The notes beneath the pieces are model-generated. The model was not told the origin of the DNA, ran no database searches, and worked only from the letters and a program-made list of their open reading frames with translations. Below are positions 14,025-20,693 of a stretch of DNA of 24,981 nt, in pieces (position 1 is the first letter of the stretch; every line of letters starts with the position of its first letter). The translations under genes and the position numbers were made by a program. This DNA is from a virus, in the IMG/VR virus record IMGVR_UViG_3300024979_000019, positions 1 through 24,981 of that record. One strand, 5' to 3'.

Positions 14025-14498
14025 ATGTGCAGGAAAGATGAATATTATCCAACACCCTCATGGTGTTATGAACAGCTTCCAATTGACTTTAAGCAATTTA
14101 CATTAGCCTTAGAACCCTGCAAAGGTGATGGTCGTATTGTTAAGTTTTTAGAAAGTAAAGGATTAACTGTAGAGTGGGCAGAATTGTCATTGGGTATAGA
14201 TTATCTAAAGACTCCATACACTAATATAGATTTAATATTAACCAATCCACCTTTTAGTAAAGCTATACAATTTTTCGATAAAGCTATCTTAGAAGCTAAT
14301 ACTGTTATAATGCTACAACGTTTAAATTACTTAGGTAGTCAAATAAGATTTAATTGGTGGAAAGTTAATCCACCCTCTGGACTTATTGTATTAAGTAAAC
14401 GCCCAAGTTTTATAAATGGTAAGACGGATTCAACTGAATATTGTTGGTATATTTGGGATAAAACAGCTAGAACACCTAAAGGAATACACCATATATGA
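14025..14498 (+). CDS. DNA N6-adenine methyltransferase, Dam-type (157 aa)
   Basis: DEYYPTPSW at the N terminus, LEPCKGDGR (SAM-binding motif I, about 29-37), then ILTNPPF (motif IV, about 73-79) are the marks of a small adenine methyltransferase like the phage Dam family (PF05869). The end has LSKRPSF and STEYCWYIWDK, also typical. AAGGT precedes the ATG. It lies between the polymerase relic and the working polymerase gene and ends with an ATGA overlap to the latter, so it may have arrived with it. A role in protection from restriction is the usual one. Confidence 0.85.
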   Translation: MCRKDEYYPTPSWCYEQLPIDFKQFTLALEPCKGDGRIVKFLESKGLTVEWAELSLGIDYLKTPYTNIDLILTNPPFSKAIQFFDKAILEANTVIMLQRLNYLGSQIRFNWWKVNPPSGLIVLSKRPSFINGKTDSTEYCWYIWDKTARTPKGIHHI

Positions 14499-16453
14499 TC
14501 AATAGAATAATTCCAAAAAGACAGAAAGATGTAATGATCATAAATGATGTTCCAGTTAAAAATGAGATTAATCTAGGAGAGAAGTTTTCTGCTATTTCAA
14601 ACATGAACCTACTTAAAGCATTTCGCCTAGGTTGTCTTGACATCTATTCTGGAACTACTGATAAGACTTTACCAAACATAACATATAAAGACATTTATAC
14701 AACATATCTTGACTATACCTACTATGGTGAAAACGAAGTTGAGAAGAACTTTGACTTTTGTAAAGAGTTTAAGAAACGAAAAGACCTTGTAGAGGACTTT
14801 GACAAGCAATGTCTTGTTGATAAAACTAATCCTGAAATCTCTTATATAAAACTAGAACATCAGAAAGATGTATTTGTTTCCCAAAGATTATGGATGGAGT
14901 TTAAAGGACTTCTTGAAGAAATAAAAGCTTGCTCCCCTAAGATAATTATCTGTACAGGTAAATGGAGTCTATTCTTCCTTACAGGGTGTGCAAGCCTTAC
15001 AGCAAATATGAGTAAACCTGGAGAACCTAAACCTTTAGGAGCATTAGCAAAATTCCGATCTTCGATATTGCAAATAAATGAAGTCTTTGACGTATCAAAC
15101 GAACATATTTTAGTTCCAATCTACCACACGATTCATTCTATCTCTATGCCAGACAAGGCATATATAATGGATTTAGATATTCAGAAAATCTGTTGGATGT
15201 ATCAACAGAGTAAAGATGTTGGAATAGATTACTACATACGTCCAGAGAAAGAATATATTATAGGAGACACAAAAGAAAAAGCACTTGAATATTTAAACGA
15301 GTTATGTAATATCTTAGATACTAAAAAAACTTTAGTTTCAATAGATATTGAAACTTTCTTTAGGTCTACAATAGATTGTGTAGGTTTTGCTTATGAAGTA
15401 AATCGTGGATGTTGTATACCTTTTGCAGCTAAAGATAAATCAAGTTTATGGAGTATTGAGGACGAGATAGAAATTCTTTGCAAGATTAGAGAAGTTCTTC
15501 TACATCCAAACTGCTTACACATTGGACAAAATTATCAATACGACTGCCAGTATTTTTATAAACTTTGGGGATTGCATGTTAAGCCAACACATGATGCAAT
15601 GGTTTTACACCATTTACTCCATAATAAAATGCCTAAAGATTTAGCTTTTCTAGCAAGCTTATACTGTGAAATTTATACATATTGGAAAGGTGAAATTGAC
15701 GGAACTAAAGAAAATCCAGAAACTCGTTGGATATATAACTCGAAAGACTGTTGCTACACACTTGAAGTTCTTTTAGTTATCCTTGATATTCTTGAAGGTA
15801 TTGGTGATAAAGAATTACAAGAACTTTATCAGTTTCAAATGAATGAACTCCATCCTGAACTTGTAGAGACAATGAATGTTGGGGTGAAGGTAAATAAAGA
15901 TATGAAGGAGGATTTGTATAATTTCTTTAAATCTATGCTTTTACAAGTTCCAGATAAGATAAATGAAATACTTGGATTTTCCTTTAACTCTAACTCTACA
16001 CCACAAAAGAAAAAATTGTTTAAAGAGTTCTTTGCAATTGATCTCAAGACAAATAAGAAAAAAGGTAAAGCTGAAGTAGAAACTTGTGATGCTAAGGCTA
16101 TGCTTGCCTATATGGAAGAATATCCATTGCTAAAACCTTTTCTTGGAGTTCTACTTGAGTTCTCTGCTCTAGGAAAGTTTACAAACACATTCTTAGGAAT
16201 GAAATTAGACTCTGATGATAGAGCTAGAACACAGTATAGAATAACAGGTACAGCTTTTGGTAGACTTGCATCAACTAAGAATGTATGGGGAGGTGGTGCT
16301 AATTTTCAAAACTTACCTGAAAAGGGAAAGATACCAATATATTATATTTTGCAGCTACTTCAAGGAATTTCTACCGAGGATTCATCCGAAGATAGTTTAG
16401 AATTTATACAAAATCTTGAGATAATAGAAGGAGCTGATTATGGTGAAATGTAG
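14495..16453 (+). CDS. DNA polymerase, N-terminal piece: UDG-like, 3'-5' exonuclease and start of family A domain
   Basis: This 652-aa ORF is SPO1-type. Residues about 50-232 resemble family 4 uracil-DNA glycosylase (PKIIICTGKWSLFFLTG about 148-164; PIYHTIHS about 208-215), without evidence for uracil activity. A DEDDy exonuclease follows: D284/E286 (SIDIETFF), N345/D350 (GQNYQYD) and Y414/D418 (YNSKD). The polymerase domain begins and reaches GRLAST and ANFQNLPEKG (about 602-611). The last 41 residues do not look like polymerase, and the palm motifs A, B, C are missing; they lie in the ORF at 16892. A two-gene insertion breaks the gene. The start overlaps the methyltransferase stop; a weaker AAGGA is 11-12 bases upstream. 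Confidence 0.93.
   Translation: MINRIIPKRQKDVMIINDVPVKNEINLGEKFSAISNMNLLKAFRLGCLDIYSGTTDKTLPNITYKDIYTTYLDYTYYGENEVEKNFDFCKEFKKRKDLVEDFDKQCLVDKTNPEISYIKLEHQKDVFVSQRLWMEFKGLLEEIKACSPKIIICTGKWSLFFLTGCASLTANMSKPGEPKPLGALAKFRSSILQINEVFDVSNEHILVPIYHTIHSISMPDKAYIMDLDIQKICWMYQQSKDVGIDYYIRPEKEYIIGDTKEKALEYLNELCNILDTKKTLVSIDIETFFRSTIDCVGFAYEVNRGCCIPFAAKDKSSLWSIEDEIEILCKIREVLLHPNCLHIGQNYQYDCQYFYKLWGLHVKPTHDAMVLHHLLHNKMPKDLAFLASLYCEIYTYWKGEIDGTKENPETRWIYNSKDCCYTLEVLLVILDILEGIGDKELQELYQFQMNELHPELVETMNVGVKVNKDMKEDLYNFFKSMLLQVPDKINEILGFSFNSNSTPQKKKLFKEFFAIDLKTNKKKGKAEVETCDAKAMLAYMEEYPLLKPFLGVLLEFSALGKFTNTFLGMKLDSDDRARTQYRITGTAFGRLASTKNVWGGGANFQNLPEKGKIPIYYILQLLQGISTEDSSEDSLEFIQNLEIIEGADYGEM
16315..16332 (+). 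repeat. Left short direct repeat bordering the insertion in the polymerase gene
   Basis: The bases acctgaaaagggaaagat here match acctgaaggaaagat at 16918-16932, with a three-base difference in length. Both encode Pro-Glu-(Lys)-Gly-Lys-Ile in the polymerase reading frame of their own ORF. Deleting DNA between the shared cct-gaa codons would join the two ORFs in frame into about 863 residues. This is compatible with a duplication at insertion or with recombination using microhomology. Confidence 0.65.
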
Positions 16454-16733
16454 TAGAATAAAAACTAACTACATGGAGGACTCAAAATTTAATACAATTT
16501 TTAGAAACAAACAATACTTAGTTTATCCAGGATTTGTAATAAGTAAAACCGACAAAGATAAACATTACATAGGTTTTAAAGAACTTTGTAGACTTTATAG
16601 AGTCCATCATAGTCTTTGTATTAATTATGATAATCTAATGTTGGTGGATAAACAGCGGGTACAAAACTTAGGGCTGATAGAGCTTAGACCAGATTATCAT
16701 GGGAACTACATTATAAATAGAAATAGGAGTTGA
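16440..16733 (+). CDS. Small phage protein inserted in the polymerase gene, 97 aa
   Basis: The ATG overlaps the end of the polymerase N-terminal ORF and has AAGGAG 6 bases upstream. The C-terminal half, KDKHYIGFKELCRLYRVHHSLCINYDN then LIELRPDYHGNYII, resembles a common small phage protein whose usual form is HYIS...LxxLYGV...CII...HLxPRxxGxY (family remembered). It has no LAGLIDADG, GIY-YIG or HNH motif, so it does not look like a homing endonuclease. Function is unknown. Confidence 0.75.
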   Translation: MVKCSRIKTNYMEDSKFNTIFRNKQYLVYPGFVISKTDKDKHYIGFKELCRLYRVHHSLCINYDNLMLVDKQRVQNLGLIELRPDYHGNYIINRNRS

Positions 16734-16735
16734 TT

Positions 16736-16870
16736 ATGAATGAGTTAAATACAGATGAAATAATGCTTATAAAAGCTGCTTTAAGTTACTATAAGGATAA
16801 CTATATACCTACTATCTTTTATAAGGATAGAAAGAAAAAGGAGAAAGAATTGGTACTAAAACTTTTATAA
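16736..16870 (+). CDS. Small helical protein inserted in the polymerase gene, 44 aa
   Basis: The ATG at 16736 follows AGGAG-TTGATT, almost the same ribosome binding site as that of the preceding gene. The product MNELNTDEIMLIKAALSYY then a Lys/Glu-rich tail is one or two helices. The pattern NxDEIxLIKxALxYY recalls tiny uncharacterised phage proteins. No stop-start overlap with the polymerase C-terminal ORF, whose ATG is 22 bases downstream. Confidence 0.65.
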   Translation: MNELNTDEIMLIKAALSYYKDNYIPTIFYKDRKKKEKELVLKLL

Positions 16871-16891
16871 GAGTTACGGGGATAATTCTCT

Positions 16892-17689
16892 ATGCAAAGT
16901 AACTACGTCACCTACTCACCTGAAGGAAAGATTCTTCTGCCAAATATCAAACGTATCTTCCTTCCAGATGAAGATTACGAAATAGCTGATGTAGACTTAT
17001 CTGGAGCTGATATTCAAGTAGTAGCAGCGGATAGTGAATGTAAATGGCTTCTTGATTTCTTTGCTAGTGGGGAGAAGAAGAAAGTATATGCTTATATAGC
17101 GAGTGAATACTTTCAAAGAGATATATCAGACAAGTCTGATGAATACAAGATGTATAAAGGTGTCTTTCATGGGACAAACTATCTTATGGGAGTAAAGAAG
17201 CTAGCTTTAATGGCTGGAATACCTTTTAAACTCGCTCAAGGCCTACAAGACTTCTACTTTCAACTTAACCCAGAGATACGACAATGGCATAAAAGGATTG
17301 AAAATGACGTTAAGACTAAAGGATATGTGAGAAACAAGTTCGGCAGAAGAATGGAGTTCTGGATAACAAAAAATAATCCTACAGTTATGACTGAGGTAGC
17401 CGCAGCAATACCTCAGTCAACAATTGGTGATGTAATTAACCGTGCATGGGTAAGGATTAGAAAAGAACTGTACTATGAGAGAAAAGATAAATCTATTGAT
17501 GGTGTGCATGTACTTATGCAAACACATGATAGTTTAACATTACAATACCCTTTTGAAATAGCGGAACTATGTAGAAGAAGAATACCTGAATTGACTGTTG
17601 TACCAATACCTTATAACCCACCATTGCTTATTGGAGCTGATATAAAGGTTTCGAGAGTATCTTACGGTGATACGAGTAAAATTAAATAG
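16892..17689 (+). CDS. DNA polymerase, C-terminal piece: family A palm and fingers
   Basis: The 265-aa ORF begins at the first ATG after a stop at 16883, with a weak GGGGA upstream. It contains motif A VDLSGAD (Asp 35), motif B YKMYKGVFHGTNYLMG (about 106-121) and motif C QTHDSL (H212, D213). The acidic residue after motif C Asp is Ser instead of the usual Glu, and motif A has DLSGADIQ in place of DYSQIELR, as I recall for some other phage polymerases. It lacks the thumb and exonuclease, which are in the ORF ending at 16453. The two pieces would need to associate to work. SPO1-like polymerases elsewhere are single chains of about 900 residues. Confidence 0.9.
   Translation: MQSNYVTYSPEGKILLPNIKRIFLPDEDYEIADVDLSGADIQVVAADSECKWLLDFFASGEKKKVYAYIASEYFQRDISDKSDEYKMYKGVFHGTNYLMGVKKLALMAGIPFKLAQGLQDFYFQLNPEIRQWHKRIENDVKTKGYVRNKFGRRMEFWITKNNPTVMTEVAAAIPQSTIGDVINRAWVRIRKELYYERKDKSIDGVHVLMQTHDSLTLQYPFEIAELCRRRIPELTVVPIPYNPPLLIGADIKVSRVSYGDTSKIK
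16918..16932 (+). repeat. Right short direct repeat bordering the insertion in the polymerase gene
   Basis: The bases acctgaaggaaagat correspond to 16315-16332 and encode Pro-Glu-Gly-Lys-Ile (residues 10-14 of the C-terminal piece). They are in the same codon phase as the left copy. In an intact polymerase I would expect about NFQNLPEGKILLPNIKRIF across this point, which is what joining would give. Confidence 0.65.
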
Positions 17690-17700
17690 AGAGAAAGATT

Positions 17701-17856
17701 ATGAAAATACTTCTAATCTACGTTATATATGGAATCTTAGGAATTTACTTAGGAAGTTTAGGTTATATACTTTCTAAAGAGTTCTTTATTATTCTTACAT
17801 TAACAACGGCCATATCATGTCTTAGCTATGCCGAAGCTACCCAAAGAAAGCATTAA
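17701..17856 (+). CDS. Small two-span membrane protein, 51 aa
   Basis: The ORF encodes MKILLIYVIYGILGIYLGSL, a lysine-containing turn (SKEF), a second hydrophobic stretch FIILTLTTAISCLSYA and a short polar tail. It looks like two transmembrane helices. GAGAGAAAG lies just before the ATG. The gene follows the polymerase by 11 bases. It could be a holin-like or host-membrane-acting protein, but holins usually sit in a lysis cassette, so the role is unknown. Confidence 0.65.
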   Translation: MKILLIYVIYGILGIYLGSLGYILSKEFFIILTLTTAISCLSYAEATQRKH

Positions 17857-17879
17857 AACTCTTCAGTAAGATAGAGAGA

Positions 17880-17908
17880 TTCTTAACATAAAATAAAATT
17901 TATATAAT
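17880..17908 (+). promoter_or_regulatory. Weak promoter candidate before dUTPase
   Basis: A perfect TATAAT (17903-17908) has a poor -35 TTCTTA (17880-17885) at 17 bases. The transcript would start only a few bases before the ATG at 17920, leaving little room for a ribosome binding site. It may be chance in AT-rich DNA. Confidence 0.25.
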
Positions 17909-17919
17909 AGAGATTACTA

Positions 17920-18408
17920 ATGAAAGAGATTAAAATTAAATTAACAGAAGAAGCAAAGATTCTATCAGAAGATGGAATATCTTTTATACCTATCAGGGCT
18001 AATCCAACAGATGCAGGACTTGATTTATTCTCAATAGAGAACAATATTGTTCTTGAACAAGACTCAATTATTGTCCCAAGTGGGGTATGTGTGGAGATTC
18101 CTGAAGGTTATGTAGGGCTTATCTGGCCTAGAAGTGGGCTTTCATGTAAATCAGATATAGAAACAGGTGCAGGTGTAGTAGACTCAGGTTATCAAGGGGA
18201 GATAAAGGTACATTTGTATAATTTTGGAACAGATAGTTTTAAGATTAAAGTCGGTGCAAAGATAGCACAACTACTTATTGTTCCAATTGTTACACCTATT
18301 CCAGTTCTTGTAGGTAGTTTTGAAGAAGAGACAAGTCGAGGAGAAAAAGGTTTTGGTTCTAGTGATATAATTTCAAAAGAAACCTACTTAACACAACTGA
18401 ACTATTAG
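17920..18408 (+). CDS. dut: dUTP diphosphatase
   Basis: All five trimeric dUTPase motifs are present in 162 residues: DAGLDL (31-36), PRSGLSCKS (70-78), GVVDSGYQGE (85-94), GAKIAQLLI (112-120) and RGEKGFGSS (140-148) with the Phe that stacks on uracil. It converts dUTP to dUMP, keeping uracil out of DNA and supplying the thymidylate synthase encoded 8 bases downstream. The N-terminal 20 residues are a short extension. No signs of inactivation. Confidence 0.96.
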   Translation: MKEIKIKLTEEAKILSEDGISFIPIRANPTDAGLDLFSIENNIVLEQDSIIVPSGVCVEIPEGYVGLIWPRSGLSCKSDIETGAGVVDSGYQGEIKVHLYNFGTDSFKIKVGAKIAQLLIVPIVTPIPVLVGSFEEETSRGEKGFGSSDIISKETYLTQLNY

Positions 18409-18416
18409 GAGATTTT

Positions 18417-19274
18417 ATGACAAGTGCTGATAAAATTTATGTAAGATTATTAGAGACTATTAAAAATGAAGGAGATCTTATAACTACTCGTAATAGTATA
18501 ACATTATCCCATTTTAATCTACCTAACGTAACATTTACAGAGTTTCCTCTAGTAACTCTCAGGAAAACGGCTGCTAAGAAGGCAATTAGGGAGATGGAAT
18601 GGTTTCTTTCAGAAGACCCTGTTTGTCCTAATACCCTATTAGATTGGTGGAAAGGGCAGTTGAATAAAAATAATCAATTAGTAGGAGGATACTCTACGCA
18701 GTTCAGAGAATCCGGTGAAAATAGTGTTTTACCTTTTGACCAAGTTAAGTTTATTCTCGATGGTCTGAAAAATTCTCCTAAGAGCAGAAGACTAATAATC
18801 TCTATGTGGAATCCATATGATATGGCAAATATTATAGAGTATAATCAAAACTCTAATACACCAACGTGTTGTCATAGTATAATAATTCAGTTCTTTGTTC
18901 GACATAATACACTACATATGAAAACCTATCAACGTAGTGCTGATATGTTGTTAGGTGTACCACATAATTGGGTACAGTCTTGGGCAATGTTACTATATTT
19001 TGCCTATCATAGTGGGTTAGAAGTCGGTACTATAACTTGGGTGTGGGGAGATACTCATGTATATGAAGAAAATTCCCATATAGAAGCTTTATATTCTTTA
19101 GTAAACTATGCTAAAAATAATACCAATGATGCAACTTATCAAATTTCATTATCCTATACTCCAAAAGATTTAGAATATGATGGCAATAATGTTCCAATTT
19201 TCAGGGCAAAAGATTTTACTATCTCAGGAAATATACCAGATCCAGTTATTACACATAAAATTAAATTAATTTAA
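18417..19274 (+). CDS. thyA: Thymidylate synthase
   Basis: The 285-aa protein has catalytic Cys 152 followed by His 153 (TPTCCHSIIIQFFV), QRSADMLLG (172-180), VPHNW and GDTHVY (211-216), and the early segment FPLVTLRKTAAKKAIREMEWFL that sets the ThyA N terminus. It makes dTMP from dUMP with methylenetetrahydrofolate and pairs with the upstream dUTPase. Length is near the family norm. The sequence has the unusual doublet Cys-Cys before His, but the key residues look intact. AGGAG lies 6 bases before the ATG. Confidence 0.95.
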   Translation: MTSADKIYVRLLETIKNEGDLITTRNSITLSHFNLPNVTFTEFPLVTLRKTAAKKAIREMEWFLSEDPVCPNTLLDWWKGQLNKNNQLVGGYSTQFRESGENSVLPFDQVKFILDGLKNSPKSRRLIISMWNPYDMANIIEYNQNSNTPTCCHSIIIQFFVRHNTLHMKTYQRSADMLLGVPHNWVQSWAMLLYFAYHSGLEVGTITWVWGDTHVYEENSHIEALYSLVNYAKNNTNDATYQISLSYTPKDLEYDGNNVPIFRAKDFTISGNIPDPVITHKIKLI

Positions 19275-19285
19275 CGGGAACTCTA

Positions 19286-19507
19286 ATGACACAAGAAGAG
19301 ATAAATACATCTATAAATAACTATTTTTACTGTAATGCTATAATAGGAGAATTTATGTATGGGATAGTCAGTAAAGACATCTGGGAACCTTTTGAAGAGT
19401 TTCTTGAGGATAGTCTTATTGAAGTTTTAGATGAGCAAATCAGATTAAATTCCTTAGTACATTTTTGCAATACAGGTAAGTTCTTAGATTGTAAACCATC
19501 CCTTTAA
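19286..19507 (+). CDS. Hypothetical protein, 73 aa
   Basis: I do not recognise it. It is acidic and helical (IWEPFEEFLEDSLIEVLDEQIRL) with a C-terminal Cys pair separated by about 8 residues (HFCNTGKFLDCKP). The start has a weak GGGAA upstream. It is the last gene before a strong intrinsic terminator, so it closes the dut-thyA transcription unit. Confidence 0.65.
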   Translation: MTQEEINTSINNYFYCNAIIGEFMYGIVSKDIWEPFEEFLEDSLIEVLDEQIRLNSLVHFCNTGKFLDCKPSL

Positions 19508-19537
19508 TCTCTTAAAGTATATTGTATTAACCTAGTT

Positions 19538-19563
19538 GACTACGCTAGCCTCCGAAAGTAGTC
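19538..19563 (+). other. Hairpin upstream of the terminator; possible structured 3' end or small RNA
   Basis: GACTAC (19538-19543) pairs with GTAGTC (19558-19563) around a 14-base loop, 7 bases before the terminator stem. Together they form a two-hairpin RNA of about 65 bases. No coding sequence occupies 19508-19616. It could protect the mRNA 3' end or be released as a small RNA. Confidence 0.4.
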
Positions 19564-19570
19564 GCATTCA

Positions 19571-19598
19571 AGGGAGAGGTTATCTCTCCCTCTTTTTA
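19571..19598 (+). terminator. Strong rho-independent terminator
   Basis: A perfect 8-bp stem AGGGAGAG/CTCTCCCT (19571-19578 and 19584-19591) with loop GTTAT is followed by CTTTTTAT. It is the clearest intrinsic terminator in the window and separates the replication genes from the block starting at 19617, which has no obvious promoter of its own, so readthrough or antitermination may feed it. Confidence 0.9.
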
Positions 19599-19616
19599 TA
19601 CCTTTAAGGAACTCTT

Positions 19617-19814
19617 ATGAAAGCAGTAGAGATAATACATCAGTTACAAGACCTTATAGAGCTTCATGGAAACATAGAAGTAGGAAAACGTAACCTTGAA
19701 TTTAATTGCTTTGAAGCAATAAATTACATAGAATTAAAAAAAGCTAGTACTGGAGTATCTTTTCTATCTTCAGATGATGCGTCTTTAGGAAATACTTTTA
19801 TAGCAATTGGCTAA
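19617..19814 (+). CDS. Small phage protein, 65 aa
   Basis: AAGGA lies 6 bases upstream of the ATG. The start MKAVEIIHQLQDLIELHGNIEV fits a small, recurring phage protein in which an N-terminal helix LxxLxxLxxxHGDxEV is followed by a short beta hairpin (family remembered). Function is unknown. It is cytosolic with no metal site or membrane segment. Confidence 0.65.
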   Translation: MKAVEIIHQLQDLIELHGNIEVGKRNLEFNCFEAINYIELKKASTGVSFLSSDDASLGNTFIAIG

Positions 19815-19842
19815 TTAAACTTTATATTATAAAGGAACTTTT

Positions 19843-19998
19843 ATGTGTGATATAATTATTTTACAATTTTCAGTGATAGCTTCTGTTATATATACTTTTC
19901 TAGGACTTGTTGTTTCTTTTCTTAAAGAATCTACTAGATTACTTGATAGAATCTTTTTCTTTCCTTTTTTCCTGTTAAAGAAAATACTCAATGGATAA
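19843..19998 (+). CDS. Small two-span membrane protein, 51 aa
   Basis: AAAGGAAC lies upstream of the ATG. The protein has a hydrophobic segment ILQFSVIASVIYTFLGLVV, a charged linker LKESTRLLDR, and a second aromatic hydrophobic segment IFFFPFFLL followed by basic residues. It is another small membrane protein of this phage. The end overlaps the next ATG by 8 bases. Function unknown. Confidence 0.6.
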   Translation: MCDIIILQFSVIASVIYTFLGLVVSFLKESTRLLDRIFFFPFFLLKKILNG

Positions 19999-20134
19999 GA
20001 AATGTCCTAAATGTGGAAATACTTTTCTTCTAAGGCTCTATTCTTTAAATAAACTTATTTGTACAGATTGTAGAATAGAGATTCCTTGGAAATTGAAAGA
20101 AAAACAAAAAGCATTAATTAAATCCCAGAGGTAA
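19991..20134 (+). CDS. Small zinc-ribbon protein, 47 aa
   Basis: CPKCGN (residues 5-10) and CTDCRI (about 24-29) form a zinc ribbon, followed by PWKLKEKQKALIKSQR, a basic tail. This pattern matches small phage zinc-ribbon proteins in which C-T-D-C is followed by PWxLKxxQ. The ATG overlaps the end of the preceding membrane-protein gene, so translation is likely coupled. Nucleic-acid binding is plausible; target unknown. Confidence 0.75.
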   Translation: MDKKCPKCGNTFLLRLYSLNKLICTDCRIEIPWKLKEKQKALIKSQR

Positions 20135-20138
20135 TTCT

Positions 20139-20327
20139 ATGTTTAGAGTAACAACTTGCTACGAGATAACTTTGAGTTGTGGTTGTCAAGAAACAGTGCA
20201 CAGAAATGTTTATGATAACTCTGGAAATATTATTAAAGAGTTTAGGACTAAGAAAGAAGCAGAAGAAGCTGGTAGAGATATAATGATTAAACGAAAAGAT
20301 CGTAGTTTTAACATATATAAGGTATAA
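20139..20327 (+). CDS. Hypothetical protein, 62 aa
   Basis: I do not recognise it. It is a small beta-beta-alpha-type protein: CYEITLSCGCQETVHRNVYDN then IIKEFRTKKEAEEAGRDIM, ending RSFNIYKV. The CGC and upstream Cys are suggestive of a metal or disulfide site but incomplete. AGAGG lies at the end of the upstream gene 7-8 bases before the ATG. Cytosolic. Confidence 0.6.
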   Translation: MFRVTTCYEITLSCGCQETVHRNVYDNSGNIIKEFRTKKEAEEAGRDIMIKRKDRSFNIYKV

Positions 20328-20330
20328 CCT

Positions 20331-20693
20331 ATGCTTCCAATACATGTAATGATAAAAGAAATTGCAAATACGAAGTTCTCAGAACTACCTGATGAAGTTA
20401 TACAAAGTATCTATACTATTATCAAAGAAACTAAGAAAGCAAAGATGGTATCTTTGATAGGATATGTTAAAGGAGAAGTCAAGGGAAGTAAGTATGATCT
20501 TGACGTGACGTATTACAAAACATCCGAAGGATATAGTCTTGATGAAATCTTTTTTCGATCTGGAAATATAACACACTTGATTGATAAAGAAGAAAGAAAT
20601 GTTATAGAGAAAGAGATGATTAAAGTTATAAAACAAGAGCTAAAAGATTATCCTATTATCCTTCCTATTAATGGAACATGTTATGATATTTAA
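20331..20693 (+). CDS. Hypothetical protein, 120 aa
   Basis: I do not recognise it. It shows N-terminal helices (HVMIKEIANTKF, DEVIQSIYTIIKETKK), a beta-rich middle (MVSLIGYVKGEVKGSKYDLDVTYYK) and a C-terminal helical stretch with KEMIKVIKQELKD. The ribosome binding site is poor, with coupling to the gene 3 bases upstream likely. It overlaps the ligase start by up to 23 bases. Confidence 0.6.
   Translation: MLPIHVMIKEIANTKFSELPDEVIQSIYTIIKETKKAKMVSLIGYVKGEVKGSKYDLDVTYYKTSEGYSLDEIFFRSGNITHLIDKEERNVIEKEMIKVIKQELKDYPIILPINGTCYDI

Noticed and set aside
16454-16891. Group I intron or intein in the polymerase gene
   Set aside because: The gap is filled with two small ORFs with their own ribosome binding sites, the first ORF ends in a stop and the second starts with ATG, and I found no group I core pairing, homing endonuclease motif or intein splice residues.
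19286-19507. Zinc-finger call for the 73-aa protein
   Set aside because: Only two cysteines are present and they are too far apart for a CxxC ligand pair.
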